Positions 1-9,256 of a stretch of DNA of 64,000 nucleotides are shown piece after piece; position 1 is the stretch's first letter; each line of letters begins with the position of its first letter. The stretch is taken from positions 1,231,001 to 1,295,000 of the forward strand of contig NZ_CANNEZ010000001.1 of NCBI RefSeq assembly GCF_947503795.1. Reading direction: 5' to 3'. Under the pieces are notes generated by a model. It was not told the DNA's origin, searched no databases, and was given only the letters and a program-made list of their open reading frames with translations. The DNA is from an uncultured Jannaschia sp. Lineage in GTDB: Bacteria > Pseudomonadota > Alphaproteobacteria > Rhodobacterales > Rhodobacteraceae. The translations under genes were made by a program, and so were the position numbers.

Positions 1-1
1 G

Positions 2-1585
2 GAGGAGCGGTTCCGCTCGACGCTCGACCGCGGGCTGCGGCTTCTCGAGGACGAGGTGGGGCGGCTGCCCGAGGGCGGCACGCTGGGCGGAGCTGCGGCC
101 TTCAAGCTCTACGACACCTACGGGTTCCCGCTCGACCTGACTCAAGACGCGCTCCGCGAGAAGGGGATGGCTGTCGATGTCGCGGGCTTCGATGCCGAGA
201 TGGCCGAGCAGAAGGCAAGGGCGCGCGCGGCCTGGTCCGGCTCGGGCGAGCAGGCCGATGCGGCGATCTGGTTCGATCTGGCCGAAGAGCATGGGTCGAC
301 GGAGTTCCTCGGCTACGACACCGAGACGGCCGAGGGGCAGGTGCTGGCCCTCGTGCGCGACGGCGATGCGATCGACGCTGTCGAGGCGGGCGAGACCGCG
401 GCGATGGTCCTTAACCAGACGCCCTTCTACGGCGAAAGCGGGGGCCAGGTCGGCGACACCGGCACGGTGCGAACCGAGGGTGGTCGCGGGACGATCACCG
501 ACACCAAGCGGATCGGCGGGGTCTTCCTGCATATGGTCAAGGTCGAGGAGGGTCGGATCGCGCCGGGTCAAACGGCGGAGCTGGTCGTAGATCACGCGCG
601 TCGTTCGGCGATCCGCGCGAACCATTCGGCGACACATCTTCTGCATGAGGCGCTGCGCGCGGCCTTGGGCGATCACGTCGCGCAGCGCGGCTCGCTCAAC
701 GCGCCCGACCGGCTGCGCTTCGATTTCAGCCATGGGCAAGCGGTGACGCGCGAGCAGCTGACCGGGATCGAGGCCGAGGTGAACGCCTTCATCCGCCAGA
801 ACTCCGCCGTCGCGACCCGGATCATGGCGCCCGACGACGCACGCGCGCTCGGGGCGCAGGCGCTGTTCGGCGAAAAATACGGCGACGAGGTTCGCGTGGT
901 GTCGATGGGGCGAAGCGACGGTTCTGGCAAGGGCGGCGACGGTGCGACCTACTCGATCGAGCTGTGTGGCGGCACCCATGTCGGCCGCACCGGCGAGATC
1001 GGGGCCTTCGTGACGTTGGGCGACCAGGCGAGCAGCGCGGGCGTGCGCCGGATCGAGGCGCTGACCGGACAGGCGGCGATGGACCATCTCCGGGCGCAGG
1101 ACGCGCGGGTGTCCGAACTGGCCAACCTCTTCAAGGCCCAGGCCGACGAGGTTCCCGACCGGGTGCGCGCGTTGATGGACGAGCGGAAGGCCCTGCAATC
1201 GGAAATCGCGCAGCTTCGTCGTGACGCGGCGATGGGCGCCGGGGCGGAGGCTAGCGAGATCAACGGGATGCAGGCCGTTCTTCAGGTTGTTTCGGGCGTC
1301 TCTGGCAAGGACCTCGGCGCGATGATCGACGCGCAGAAGCAGGCGCTCGGCTCGGGTATCGTGGTGCTGATCGCCGATACCGGCGCCAAGCCTGCCGTGG
1401 CGGCGGGCGTGACCAAGGATTTGGCCGAGCGGGTCTCGGCGGTCGATCTCGTCAAGGCCGCGGTCGAGGCGCTTGGTGGGCGTGGCGGCGGCGGTCGGCC
1501 CGAGATGGCGCAGGGCGGCGGCGCCGATATCGCGCAGGCCGACACGGCGCTGGCGGCGGTTCGCGGAGTGATCGAGGGGGCCTAG
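2..1585 (+). CDS. alaS: Alanyl-tRNA synthetase, C-terminal part (5' end outside window)
   Basis: Charges tRNA-Ala in the cytoplasm. The reading frame is open from base 2, so the start and most of the catalytic domain lie before the window; about 527 residues are visible, against roughly 880 for the family. The segment [15 protein letters not shown] belongs to the end of the aminoacylation module. It is followed by the editing domain with its zinc-type motifs [10 protein letters not shown] (HxxxH) and CGGTHVG (CxxxH), then a coiled-coil-like stretch and the glycine-rich C-Ala/DHHA1 domain ending in a GGRGGGG segment. The stop overlaps the convergent SMR gene by 4 bases. Confidence 0.98.
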   Translation, partial: EERFRSTLDRGLRLLEDEVGRLPEGGTLGGAAAFKLYDTYGFPLDLTQDALREKGMAVDVAGFDAEMAEQKARARAAWSGSGEQADAAIWFDLAEEHGSTEFLGYDTETAEGQVLALVRDGDAIDAVEAGETAAMVLNQTPFYGESGGQVGDTGTVRTEGGRGTITDTKRIGGVFLHMVKVEEGRIAPGQTAELVVDHARRSAIRANHSATHLLHEALRAALGDHVAQRGSLNAPDRLRFDFSHGQAVTREQLTGIEAEVNAFIRQNSAVATRIMAPDDARALGAQALFGEKYGDEVRVVSMGRSDGSGKGGDGATYSIELCGGTHVGRTGEIGAFVTLGDQASSAGVRRIEALTGQAAMDHLRAQDARVSELANLFKAQADEVPDRVRALMDERKALQSEIAQLRRDAAMGAGAEASEINGMQAVLQVVSGVSGKDLGAMIDAQKQALGSGIVVLIADTGAKPAVAAGVTKDLAERVSAVDLVKAAVEALGGRGGGGRPEMAQGGGADIAQADTALAAVRGVIEGA

Positions 1586-1911
1586 TGCCCCGTCGTGTTC
1601 GAGAAGAGCTGCATCACGACGATCCCGGCCACGATCAGCGCCATGCCAATCAGGGCGGGCGCATCGAGGCGTTGGCCGAAGGCGACCCAGCCGATCGCGG
1701 CGATCAGGACGATGCCCAGACCCGACCAGATCGCATAGGCGATCCCGACCGGGATGGTCTTGAGAACGATCGCGAGGAACCAGAAGGATAGCGCATAGGC
1801 CGCCACCGTCAGGAGCGAGGGCCAGAGCCGGCTGAAGCCGTCCGACGCCTTCAGGGCCGTGGTGCCGATGGTTTCGGTCGCGATGGCAAGGACGAGGTAG
1901 AGCCAGGGCAT
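1582..1911 (-). CDS. Small multidrug resistance (SMR) family transporter
   Basis: A 109-residue inner-membrane protein with four predicted hydrophobic helices, the standard SMR length. The conserved membrane-embedded glutamate of helix 1 is present (E13 in [13 protein letters not shown]), as is the [13 protein letters not shown] signature of helices 2-3. Family members work as small antiparallel dimers exchanging protons for cationic drugs or guanidinium. I cannot separate the EmrE-like from the guanidinium (Gdx/SugE) subtype by reading alone. It is convergent with alaS and sits 4 bases downstream of the YitT-like gene on the same strand, so the two are probably co-transcribed. Confidence 0.93.
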   Translation of the reverse strand: MPWLYLVLAIATETIGTTALKASDGFSRLWPSLLTVAAYALSFWFLAIVLKTIPVGIAYAIWSGLGIVLIAAIGWVAFGQRLDAPALIGMALIVAGIVVMQLFSNTTGH

Positions 1912-1915
1912 GGGG

Positions 1916-2557
1916 TCACCGTCCGATATAGCGGTCGCGGCGGTGGTTCACCGCGACGATGAGGTTCACGATGACCGCGCCCAGGAGCGACGCGGTGACG
2001 AGCCAGGGGTCGAGGACGGCGAAGGCCGCCGCGAAGAGCAGTGCGTCGAAGCCGAGCTGGACAAGGCCCGCGCGCAGGCCAAACCGCTCCTGCAGCCAGA
2101 GCGCGAGGATGCCGATGCCGCCGAGCGACGCGCCGTGGCGGAAGATCACCATCAGTCCCATTCCGATCACAGCGCCGGACAGGGCCGACGCCGTCCACGG
2201 ATCGAGGCGATCGAAGCTGAGGACCTCGGGGAGGCCGCGGCTGAAGAGCGAGACGAGGGTGACGGCGATCACCGTCTTGGCCACGAAGCGGGGACCGAGA
2301 CGGATCCAGCCCAGCACGTAGAAGGGCAGGTTGAGAAGGAAGAACCAGAGCCCGAAGGACCAGCCGGTGACGTAGGACAGCAGAACGCCCAGACCCGCAG
2401 TCTGGCCGGTGACAAGGCCGGCGGCGGTCAGGAACTGGACGCCAAGGGCGCAGAGCGCCGTCCCGAGGAGAAGCGCCTGCGCGTCCTCGAGGAGGCTGTG
2501 CGACAGGGCGGGGCGATGCGGCTCCTGCGCATCGTCGGGGGTCTGGGTGCGGGCCAT
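1916..2557 (-). CDS. YitT family membrane protein
   Basis: A 213-residue integral membrane protein with about five or six hydrophobic segments. It begins with a short hydrophilic stretch and then an LLLGTALCALGVQFL helix. The pattern GLVTGQTAGLGVLLSYVTG in the first third and RHGASLGGIGILALWLQE in the middle is typical of the YitT/DUF161 family, whose transport function is not settled. It lies just upstream of the SMR gene (4-base gap), suggesting an operon of two small transporters. The upstream 160 bases hold the icd terminator and presumably its promoter, which I could not pick out. Confidence 0.85.
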   Translation of the reverse strand: MARTQTPDDAQEPHRPALSHSLLEDAQALLLGTALCALGVQFLTAAGLVTGQTAGLGVLLSYVTGWSFGLWFFLLNLPFYVLGWIRLGPRFVAKTVIAVTLVSLFSRGLPEVLSFDRLDPWTASALSGAVIGMGLMVIFRHGASLGGIGILALWLQERFGLRAGLVQLGFDALLFAAAFAVLDPWLVTASLLGAVIVNLIVAVNHRRDRYIGR

Positions 2558-2658
2558 GCTCCCGGCCTATCGCGGCTTTCCGGTCGGGGGAAGCGACCGT
2601 GAGGGCCTCCGTGGCGCGCGCCATGTTGCGCGGGTCCGAACGGCAAGCGATGCGCAGG

Positions 2659-2685
2659 AAAAAGGCACCCCGCCGGGGGTGCCTT
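2659..2685 (-). terminator. Rho-independent terminator of icd
   Basis: A perfect 10-bp stem (2662-2671 with 2676-2685) with a 4-base loop, followed on the minus strand by a run of five T (complement of 2659-2663). It lies 33 bases after the icd stop codon. This is the only textbook intrinsic terminator I found in the window. Confidence 0.9.
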
Positions 2686-2717
2686 CATTGGTTCGTCCGT
2701 ACGGGGCGGCGAGTGAC

Positions 2718-3926
2718 CTAAAGCGCCGCCTGCAGGTTCTCGTCGATCTTTTCGAGGAAACCCATCGTGGTCAGCCACTTCTGGTCGGGTCCGACCAGCA
2801 GGGCGAGGTCCTTGGTCATGTGGCCCGATTCCACAGTGTCGACGATCACCTTCTCGAGCGTCTCGGCAAATTTCATGAGCTGGTCGTTGCCGTCGAGCTT
2901 GGCACGGTGCTTGAGGCCGCCGGTCCAAGCGAAGATTGACGCGATGGAGTTGGTCGAGGTCTCCTTGCCGGCCTGGTGCTGGCGGTAGTGGCGCGTGACG
3001 GTGCCGTGGGCGGCCTCGGCCTCGACGATCTTGCCGTCGGGGGTCATGAGCTGCGAGGTCATCAGGCCCAGAGAGCCGAAGCCCTGCGCTACCGTGTCCG
3101 ATTGCACGTCGCCGTCGTAGTTCTTGCAGGCCCAGACATACCCGCCGGACCACTTCATCGCCGAGGCCACCATGTCGTCGATCAGGCGGTGCTCGTAGGT
3201 GATGCCAGCGTCCTTGAACTTGTCGGCATACTCGGCGTCGAAGATGCGCTGGAAGATCAGCATGAACTGGCCGTCATACTGCTTCAGGATCGTGTTCTTG
3301 GTCGACAGATAGACCGGGTAGTTGCGCTTGAGGCCATACTCGAAGCTGGCGCGGGCGAAATCCTCGATCGACTTGTCGAGGTTGTACATCGACATGAACA
3401 CGCCCGACGACGGCGCGTCGAAGACCTCGTGTTCCTCGACCGTGCCGTCCTCGCCGACGAACTTCATCGACAGCTTGCCCGGGCCGGGGAACTTCATGTC
3501 GGTGGCGCGGTACTGGTCGCCGAAGGCGTGGCGGCCGATGACGATGGGCTGGGTCCATCCGGGCACGAGGCGCGGCACGTTCTGGCAGATGATCGGCTCG
3601 CGGAAGACGACGCCGCCCAGGATGTTGCGGATCGTGCCATTGGGCGAGCGCCACATCTTCTTGAGGCCGAACTCCTCCACACGCGCTTCGTCGGGGGTGA
3701 TCGTGGCGCATTTCACGCCGACGCCGACTTCCTTGATCTTCTCGGCGGCGTCGATGGTGATCTGGTCGTCGGTCTCGTCGCGGCTCTCCATCCCGAGGTC
3801 GTAGTAGAGCAGGTCGATGTCCAGATAGGGCAGGATCAGCTTGTCCTTGATGAACTGCCAGATGATGCGGGTCATCTCGTCGCCGTCGAGTTCGACGACG
3901 GGGTTCTCTACCTTGATCTTGGACAT
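2718..3926 (-). CDS. icd: NADP-dependent isocitrate dehydrogenase
   Basis: Cytoplasmic TCA-cycle enzyme converting isocitrate to 2-oxoglutarate and CO2 with NADP+. The 402-residue length and the start [20 protein letters not shown] identify the homodimeric, eukaryote-like class common in Rhodobacteraceae rather than the E. coli class. Substrate-site segments such as [12 protein letters not shown] and cofactor-side segments such as [11 protein letters not shown] are intact. I chose the ATG at 3926 because it matches the family N-terminus and has a GAGG motif a few bases upstream; the frame stays open further upstream without family resemblance. It ends in a clear terminator and is divergent from the VOC gene. 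Confidence 0.98.
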   Translation of the reverse strand: MSKIKVENPVVELDGDEMTRIIWQFIKDKLILPYLDIDLLYYDLGMESRDETDDQITIDAAEKIKEVGVGVKCATITPDEARVEEFGLKKMWRSPNGTIRNILGGVVFREPIICQNVPRLVPGWTQPIVIGRHAFGDQYRATDMKFPGPGKLSMKFVGEDGTVEEHEVFDAPSSGVFMSMYNLDKSIEDFARASFEYGLKRNYPVYLSTKNTILKQYDGQFMLIFQRIFDAEYADKFKDAGITYEHRLIDDMVASAMKWSGGYVWACKNYDGDVQSDTVAQGFGSLGLMTSQLMTPDGKIVEAEAAHGTVTRHYRQHQAGKETSTNSIASIFAWTGGLKHRAKLDGNDQLMKFAETLEKVIVDTVESGHMTKDLALLVGPDQKWLTTMGFLEKIDENLQAAL

Positions 3927-3989
3927 GGGTGCCTCGCGGTGATTGGTGTTCGCCCGTCCGATAGCGCATCTCGAGACCGCTGGCCAGAT

Positions 3990-4007
3990 GGTATGCAATC
4001 GCATACC
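3990..4007. promoter_or_regulatory. Perfect 18-bp inverted repeat in the icd/VOC divergent region
   Basis: GGTATGC-AATC-GCATACC, 7-bp arms with a 4-base spacer, lies 64 bases upstream of icd and about 84 bases upstream of the VOC gene. The shape fits an operator for a dimeric regulator (GntR-like palindromes have this form), but a 5'-leader hairpin is also possible. The regulator is unknown. Confidence 0.55.
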
Positions 4008-4090
4008 GGAACGCGCACGATGGGCGTGCGGCGATGAGGAATAGCTCGTCGCCAAGGCGTGGCGCAGAGTGCCGGGCAAAGGAGAGCGGC

Positions 4091-4573
4091 ATGGCGGAAC
4101 GCAAGGGCCCACAGGTCGGACATATCCACCTCCGGGTGGCGGATCTGGAACGTGCAGTCGCGTTCTACGCGCTGCTCGGATTCGAGGTGCAGGCCCGGAT
4201 CGGGAAGACGGCGGCGTTTCTGGGGGCCGACGGATATCATCACCACATCGGGCTGAACGTCTGGGGCTCGCGCGGCGGGACGCCGCCGCCGCCTGGGCAT
4301 ACGGGGCTGTTTCATGGCGCGTATCTCTATCCCGATCGCGCAGCACTCGGACGGGTCGTGCGGCGCGTCACGGAGGCCGGCTTCGCGCTGACCGGCGCCT
4401 CGGATCACGGTGTGTCCGAGGCGGTCTATCTCGATGATCCCGACGGCAATGGGGTGGAGCTCTACCGCGACCGGCCCGCGGAAGACTGGCCTCGCGGGTT
4501 GGATGGTGCGCTCGTGATGACGAACGGGCCACTGGATGTTGCGGGGCTGATCGCGGCGGGCGACGCCGCCTGA
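4091..4573 (+). CDS. VOC (glyoxalase/dioxygenase fold) family protein
   Basis: A 160-residue protein of the vicinal-oxygen-chelate superfamily. The first beta-alpha module begins [17 protein letters not shown] and the second ends [12 protein letters not shown]. Likely metal ligands are the histidine of HIHLRV, the YHHHIGLN histidines and the glutamate of VELYRD. The layout resembles the CatE-like branch, but the substrate cannot be told from sequence. The ATG at 4091 is preceded by GGAGAG, and the family N-terminus starts there. It is divergent from icd across the palindrome-bearing region. Confidence 0.85.
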   Translation: MAERKGPQVGHIHLRVADLERAVAFYALLGFEVQARIGKTAAFLGADGYHHHIGLNVWGSRGGTPPPPGHTGLFHGAYLYPDRAALGRVVRRVTEAGFALTGASDHGVSEAVYLDDPDGNGVELYRDRPAEDWPRGLDGALVMTNGPLDVAGLIAAGDAA

Positions 4574-4579
4574 CGGCCG

Positions 4580-5161
4580 TCAGGACCGGGCGAAGAAGCG
4601 CGCGATCAGTGGCGACAGCCACATCCAGAGGGCGGGCGCACCCCGTTCGACCTGGATGCCAACGCGGCTCCGGACCTGGTCTTCGGTCACGTCGTATTCG
4701 GCCCAGGAGCCGCCGCCGTTCTCGAGGTTCAGAAGCGGCGTCTGCATCCGGTCGAGCGCTTTGGCGAAGCGGGCATCGACTGTCTCGACCGCCTCGAACT
4801 CCTCCCAGAGCGCGCGGAAGTCGCGGCCCTGATCGGGCGGCAGTAGGCCGAAGAGGCGGTCGGCCGCGGCCGCCTCTTCGGCGGCCTGAGCGGCGGTATC
4901 GACGGTGCCGAAAATCGGGTGGTCGCCCGCGTCGATCTCCACGAGGTCGTGCAGGATCAGCATCCGGATCACGCGGTCGATGGACACGCCAGCGGGCGCG
5001 TGCGGTGCCATCACCAGCGCGAAGAGCGTCAGGTGCCACGAATGCTCTGCCGAGTTCTCATAGCGGCTGTCATCGGCGAGGCGGGTCGCGCGGATCACGG
5101 ATTTGAGGCGATCCGCCTCCATCAGGAAGGCTGCGCGGGCGTCGAGATCCGGGTCAGTCAT
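4580..5161 (-). CDS. HD-domain hydrolase (YfbR-like, HD_3)
   Basis: A 193-residue HD-superfamily phosphohydrolase. Metal-binding residues appear in order: H40 in NSAEHSWHL, the H71-D72 pair in MLILHDLVEIDAGDH, and a later aspartate near ARFAKALDRMQ. The arrangement matches the family that includes the 5'-deoxynucleotidase YfbR; the substrate is inferred only. It is the last gene of a three-gene leftward operon and its start overlaps the 3' end of the small gene upstream by 8 bases, pointing to translational coupling. Confidence 0.85.
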   Translation of the reverse strand: MTDPDLDARAAFLMEADRLKSVIRATRLADDSRYENSAEHSWHLTLFALVMAPHAPAGVSIDRVIRMLILHDLVEIDAGDHPIFGTVDTAAQAAEEAAAADRLFGLLPPDQGRDFRALWEEFEAVETVDARFAKALDRMQTPLLNLENGGGSWAEYDVTEDQVRSRVGIQVERGAPALWMWLSPLIARFFARS

Positions 5162-5390
5162 CGACCTTGGCGGATGCGTGCTCGGCGATGCGGCGGCGGA
5201 GGAGTTCCTGCGCCCGGATCGCGGCGCGCTGGACCCGCACGGAGGTGATGAACGCCTCCTGCAGGGTCTGGGACGAGTCGCCGAGCGCGGTGCCCATGAT
5301 CTTGATCATGTCCTCGTCGCCGGTCGCCTCGACATGCGCGATCACGTCGGCCGCCAGCTTGTCGGCCAGCTTTTCGGCGAGCGCGCTCAC
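5154..5390 (-). CDS. Small protein of unknown function (78 aa)
   Basis: A mostly helical, charged 78-residue protein beginning MSALAEKLADKLAADV and rich in Ala, Glu and Arg, with no membrane segment or recognisable motif. The start is a GTG at 5390. It is supported as a real gene by position: 22 bases after an alpha/beta hydrolase gene and overlapping the HD hydrolase gene by 8 bases, all on one strand. I do not recognise a family. Confidence 0.65.
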   Translation of the reverse strand: MSALAEKLADKLAADVIAHVEATGDEDMIKIMGTALGDSSQTLQEAFITSVRVQRAAIRAQELLRRRIAEHASAKVDD

Positions 5391-5412
5391 CGGGTCGCTC
5401 CGGCGATGTGTC

Positions 5413-6066
5413 TCACCGCGTGGTCTCGGTCAGGCGGCGCGAGACATAGGATTTCACGCTGTCGATCATCGGGTCCATATGCGGATCCTCGAAGAAGTGA
5501 CCGGCGCCCTCCATCTCCTCGTGGGTGATGGTGATGCCCTTCTGCTCATGAAGCTTGTTGACCAGCGTCACAGTGTCGGTCGGCGGCGCGACGCGGTCGG
5601 CGCCTCCGTTGATGATCAGGCCCGAGGAGGGGCAGGGCGCGAGGAAGCTGAAATCGTAGCGATCTGCGGGCGGCGAGACCGAGATGAAGCCCGTGATCTC
5701 GGGGCGGCGCATCAGAAGCTGCATCCCGATCCACGCGCCGAACGAGAAGCCCGCGACCCAGCAATGCTTGGAATTGGGGTTCATCGACTGGAGGTAGTCG
5801 AGCGCGGAGGCGGCATCCGACAGCTCGCCGATGCCCTGGTCGTACTCGCCCTGGCTCCGCCCGACACCGCGGAAGTTGAACCGCAGCACCGTGAAGCCCA
5901 GCGAATGGAACGCGTAATGCAGGTTGTAGACGACCTTGTTGTTCATCGTACCGCCGAATTGCGGATGCGGATGCAGGACGATCGCAATGGGCGCGTCCTT
6001 GACCTTCTGGGGATGGTAGCGGCCCTCGAGGCGGCCCTCGGGGCCGGGGAAGATCACTTCGGGCAT
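5413..6066 (-). CDS. Alpha/beta hydrolase
   Basis: A 217-residue cytosolic alpha/beta hydrolase. The nucleophile elbow is GFSFGAW with S108, the likely acid is the aspartate in NGGADRVAPP, and the likely catalytic histidine is in EGAGHFFED. An early HPHPQFGGTMNN loop is typical of the small dienelactone-hydrolase-like branch common in proteobacteria. The substrate is unknown. The ATG at 6066 has AGGAG at good spacing; a longer frame exists but lacks a better start. It is the first gene of a leftward operon with a small protein and an HD hydrolase, and divergent from iscR. Confidence 0.88.
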   Translation of the reverse strand: MPEVIFPGPEGRLEGRYHPQKVKDAPIAIVLHPHPQFGGTMNNKVVYNLHYAFHSLGFTVLRFNFRGVGRSQGEYDQGIGELSDAASALDYLQSMNPNSKHCWVAGFSFGAWIGMQLLMRRPEITGFISVSPPADRYDFSFLAPCPSSGLIINGGADRVAPPTDTVTLVNKLHEQKGITITHEEMEGAGHFFEDPHMDPMIDSVKSYVSRRLTETTR

Positions 6067-6079
6067 GAAAGCTCCTGCA

Positions 6080-6107
6080 TTGACGGCGCGGGTGGCGGGT
6101 CGATATG
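6080..6107 (+). promoter_or_regulatory. Possible iscR promoter
   Basis: TTGACG (6080-6085), a 16-base spacer and GATATG (6102-6107) lie in the 121-bp gap between the divergent hydrolase gene and iscR, about 80 bases before the iscR ATG. The -10 match is weak. I found no CCGAC-N7-GTCGG palindrome here, unlike the internal promoter in iscS. Confidence 0.3.
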
Positions 6108-6187
6108 TCGCTCGCTCACCGGTGGGCACAGGTAAGCCGCGTCCGCGCCGGGGTCAACGCACAGGGTCTTCGCCACGGGAGGGCGCC

Positions 6188-6646
6188 ATGAAGCTGAGCA
6201 CCAAGGGTCGTTACGCGATGGTCGCCCTCACGGATCTGGCGATGCAGCCCGAAGACGCGCTGACATCGCTGGGCGACATCTCGCGGCGGCAGGATATCTC
6301 GCTGCCCTATCTCGAACAGCTATTCGTCAAGCTTCGGCGCGCAGGTCTGGTCTCGTCGGTGCGCGGGCCGGGCGGTGGTTACCGGCTGGCGCGCGCGCCG
6401 GACGCGATCCGGGTGTCGGATATCCTCGGGGCCGTTGACGAGACGGTCTCCGCGATGGAGACGGGGGCCGGGGCCAAGGGCGGCTCGTCGGGCAGCCGGG
6501 CGCAGTCGATGACGAACCGTCTCTGGGAATCGCTCTCGGCCAATGTCTACGTGTTCCTGCACCAGACGCGGCTGTCGGACGTGGTGCAGAACGAATTGAC
6601 CCCCTGTCCCGCGGTGCCCTCGCTCTTCGAAGTGGTGGACGAGTGA
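6188..6646 (+). CDS. iscR: Rrf2-family Fe-S regulator IscR (single-cysteine type)
   Basis: A 152-residue DNA-binding regulator at the head of the Fe-S assembly operon. The N-terminus MKLSTKGRYAMVAL, the winged-helix region and the wing GPGGGYRLAR are classic Rrf2/IscR. The usual three-cysteine ligand set near residues 92-104 is absent: the segment there reads ETGAGAKGGSSGSR, and the only cysteine is C140 near the C-terminus. A one-cysteine IscR with unusual cluster ligation has been described in Rhodobacter, and this looks like that type. The start has GGGAGG just upstream. It probably controls this operon and iron uptake through the CCGAC-N7-GTCGG sites. Confidence 0.95.
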   Translation: MKLSTKGRYAMVALTDLAMQPEDALTSLGDISRRQDISLPYLEQLFVKLRRAGLVSSVRGPGGGYRLARAPDAIRVSDILGAVDETVSAMETGAGAKGGSSGSRAQSMTNRLWESLSANVYVFLHQTRLSDVVQNELTPCPAVPSLFEVVDE

Positions 6647-6652
6647 CCGCGC

Positions 6653-6701
6653 CGGGGGGCCAGCCCCCCGGACCCCCCGAGGTATTTGAGGCCAGAGGAA
6701 G
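6653..6701 (+). repeat. Interspersed hairpin element, copy 1 (carries an SD-like tail)
   Basis: It begins with the palindrome CGGGGGGCCAGCCCCCCG (6653-6670), continues through CCCCCCGAGGTATTTG and ends in a purine tract (GGCCAGAGGA...). The first ~47 bases differ at only two positions from the copy at 61231-61284. It fills the gap between the iscR stop and the iscS GTG, and its tail supplies the only plausible ribosome binding site for iscS. Confidence 0.9.
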
Positions 6702-6710
6702 GAACCCCCG

Positions 6711-7744
6711 GTGACCGAGCGGGTCTATCTCGACTGGAATGCCACCGCGCCGCTACGGCCCGAGGCACGGGCAGCGATGGTCGCGGCGATGGATGTCGCG
6801 GGCAATCCGTCGAGCGTCCATGGCGAGGGGCGCGCGGCCAAGGCCGTGGTCGAGCGGGCGCGCGCGGAGCTGGCCGAGGCGTTCGGCGCGCAGGCGGCGG
6901 ACATCGTCTTCGTGTCGGGCGCGACCGAGGCGGCGGCGCTGGCGATGGCGGGGCGCGAGCTGGCCACCGCGCCCATCGAGCACGAGGCGGTCGCGGCCTG
7001 GGGCGACGGCGCGCTTGCCGTCGATGCGCGGGGGCAAGTCGCAGTCGTGGACCCGGCCCGGAGCGCGGTGCAACTGGCCAACAGCGAGACCGGCGTGATG
7101 CAGGACCTGGCCGCCGGGCTGGCCGTCAGCGACATGACGCAAGCCTTTGGTAAGGTCCCGGTTGCCTTCGATTGGTCGGGCGTCGAGATGGCGCTGATCT
7201 CGGCCCACAAGCTGGGCGGCCCGAAGGGAATCGGCGCGTTGGTCTTGCGGCGCGGGCTGGACGTGACCTCGCAGATCCGGGGCGGCGGGCAGGAGATGGG
7301 GCGCCGGTCGGGCACCGAGAACATCGTCGGGATCGCGGGTTTCGGGGCCGCGGCCACGGCGGCGGCCTGCGATCTGGCAGACGGGACCTGGGACCGGGTT
7401 GCGGAACTTAGAACTTTTCTAGAAACAAGTCTTGAGGGTGGCGCCAATCCGACTATTTTAGTCGGGAAGGAGTCGCGGCGCCTGCCGAACACCTCTAATC
7501 TCATCACGCCGGGATGGCGCGGCGAGACGCAGGTGATGGCGCTCGATCTTGCGGGGTTCGCCGTGTCGGCGGGCTCGGCTTGCTCGTCGGGGAAGGTGCG
7601 CTCCAGCGCGGTCCTCGGGGCGATGGGCTACGGGCCGGGCGAAGCCGATTGCGCGATCCGCGTGTCGCTCGGGCCCGACGTGACGATGGAACAGGTGGAA
7701 CGCTTCGTCGCGACCTTCCGCCGCTTGAGGGACAGGAGACGGAT

Positions 7745-7748
<4 letters not shown>
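6711..7748 (+). CDS. iscS: Cysteine desulfurase, IscS/NifS type (group I)
   Basis: PLP enzyme that removes sulfur from cysteine for Fe-S assembly. The PLP lysine is K167 in [10 protein letters not shown]; the persulfide-carrying cysteine is C291 in [10 protein letters not shown]. At 345 residues it is shorter than E. coli IscS (about 404). The GTG start at 6711 is preceded by AGAGGAAGGA from the repeat element. Around 7400-7470 the codons become A/T-rich (CTT, AGA, ACT, TTT, CTA, ACA, ATT, TTA), unlike the rest of the gene, and an apparent promoter with a palindromic operator lies there. Its stop overlaps the sufB ATG. A second desulfurase, SufS, ends the operon. Confidence 0.95.
7432..7465 (+). 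promoter_or_regulatory. Internal promoter with IscR/iron-box-like operator inside iscS
   Basis: TTGAGG (7432-7437), a 16-base spacer and TATTTT (7454-7459) form a promoter whose -10 lies inside a perfect 17-bp palindrome, CCGACTA-TTT-TAGTCGG (7449-7465). The palindrome matches the CCGAC-N7-GTCGG sites upstream of the iron-transport gene at 63326-63366. Nearby are two more inverted repeats, TAGAA-N3-TTCTA (7409-7421) and TTTCTAGAAA (7416-7425). It would drive sufB onward. Internal promoters in the Rhodobacter isc-suf operon have been reported, which supports the idea. Confidence 0.65.
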
Positions 7749-9252
<1,504 letters not shown>

Positions 9253-9256
<4 letters not shown>

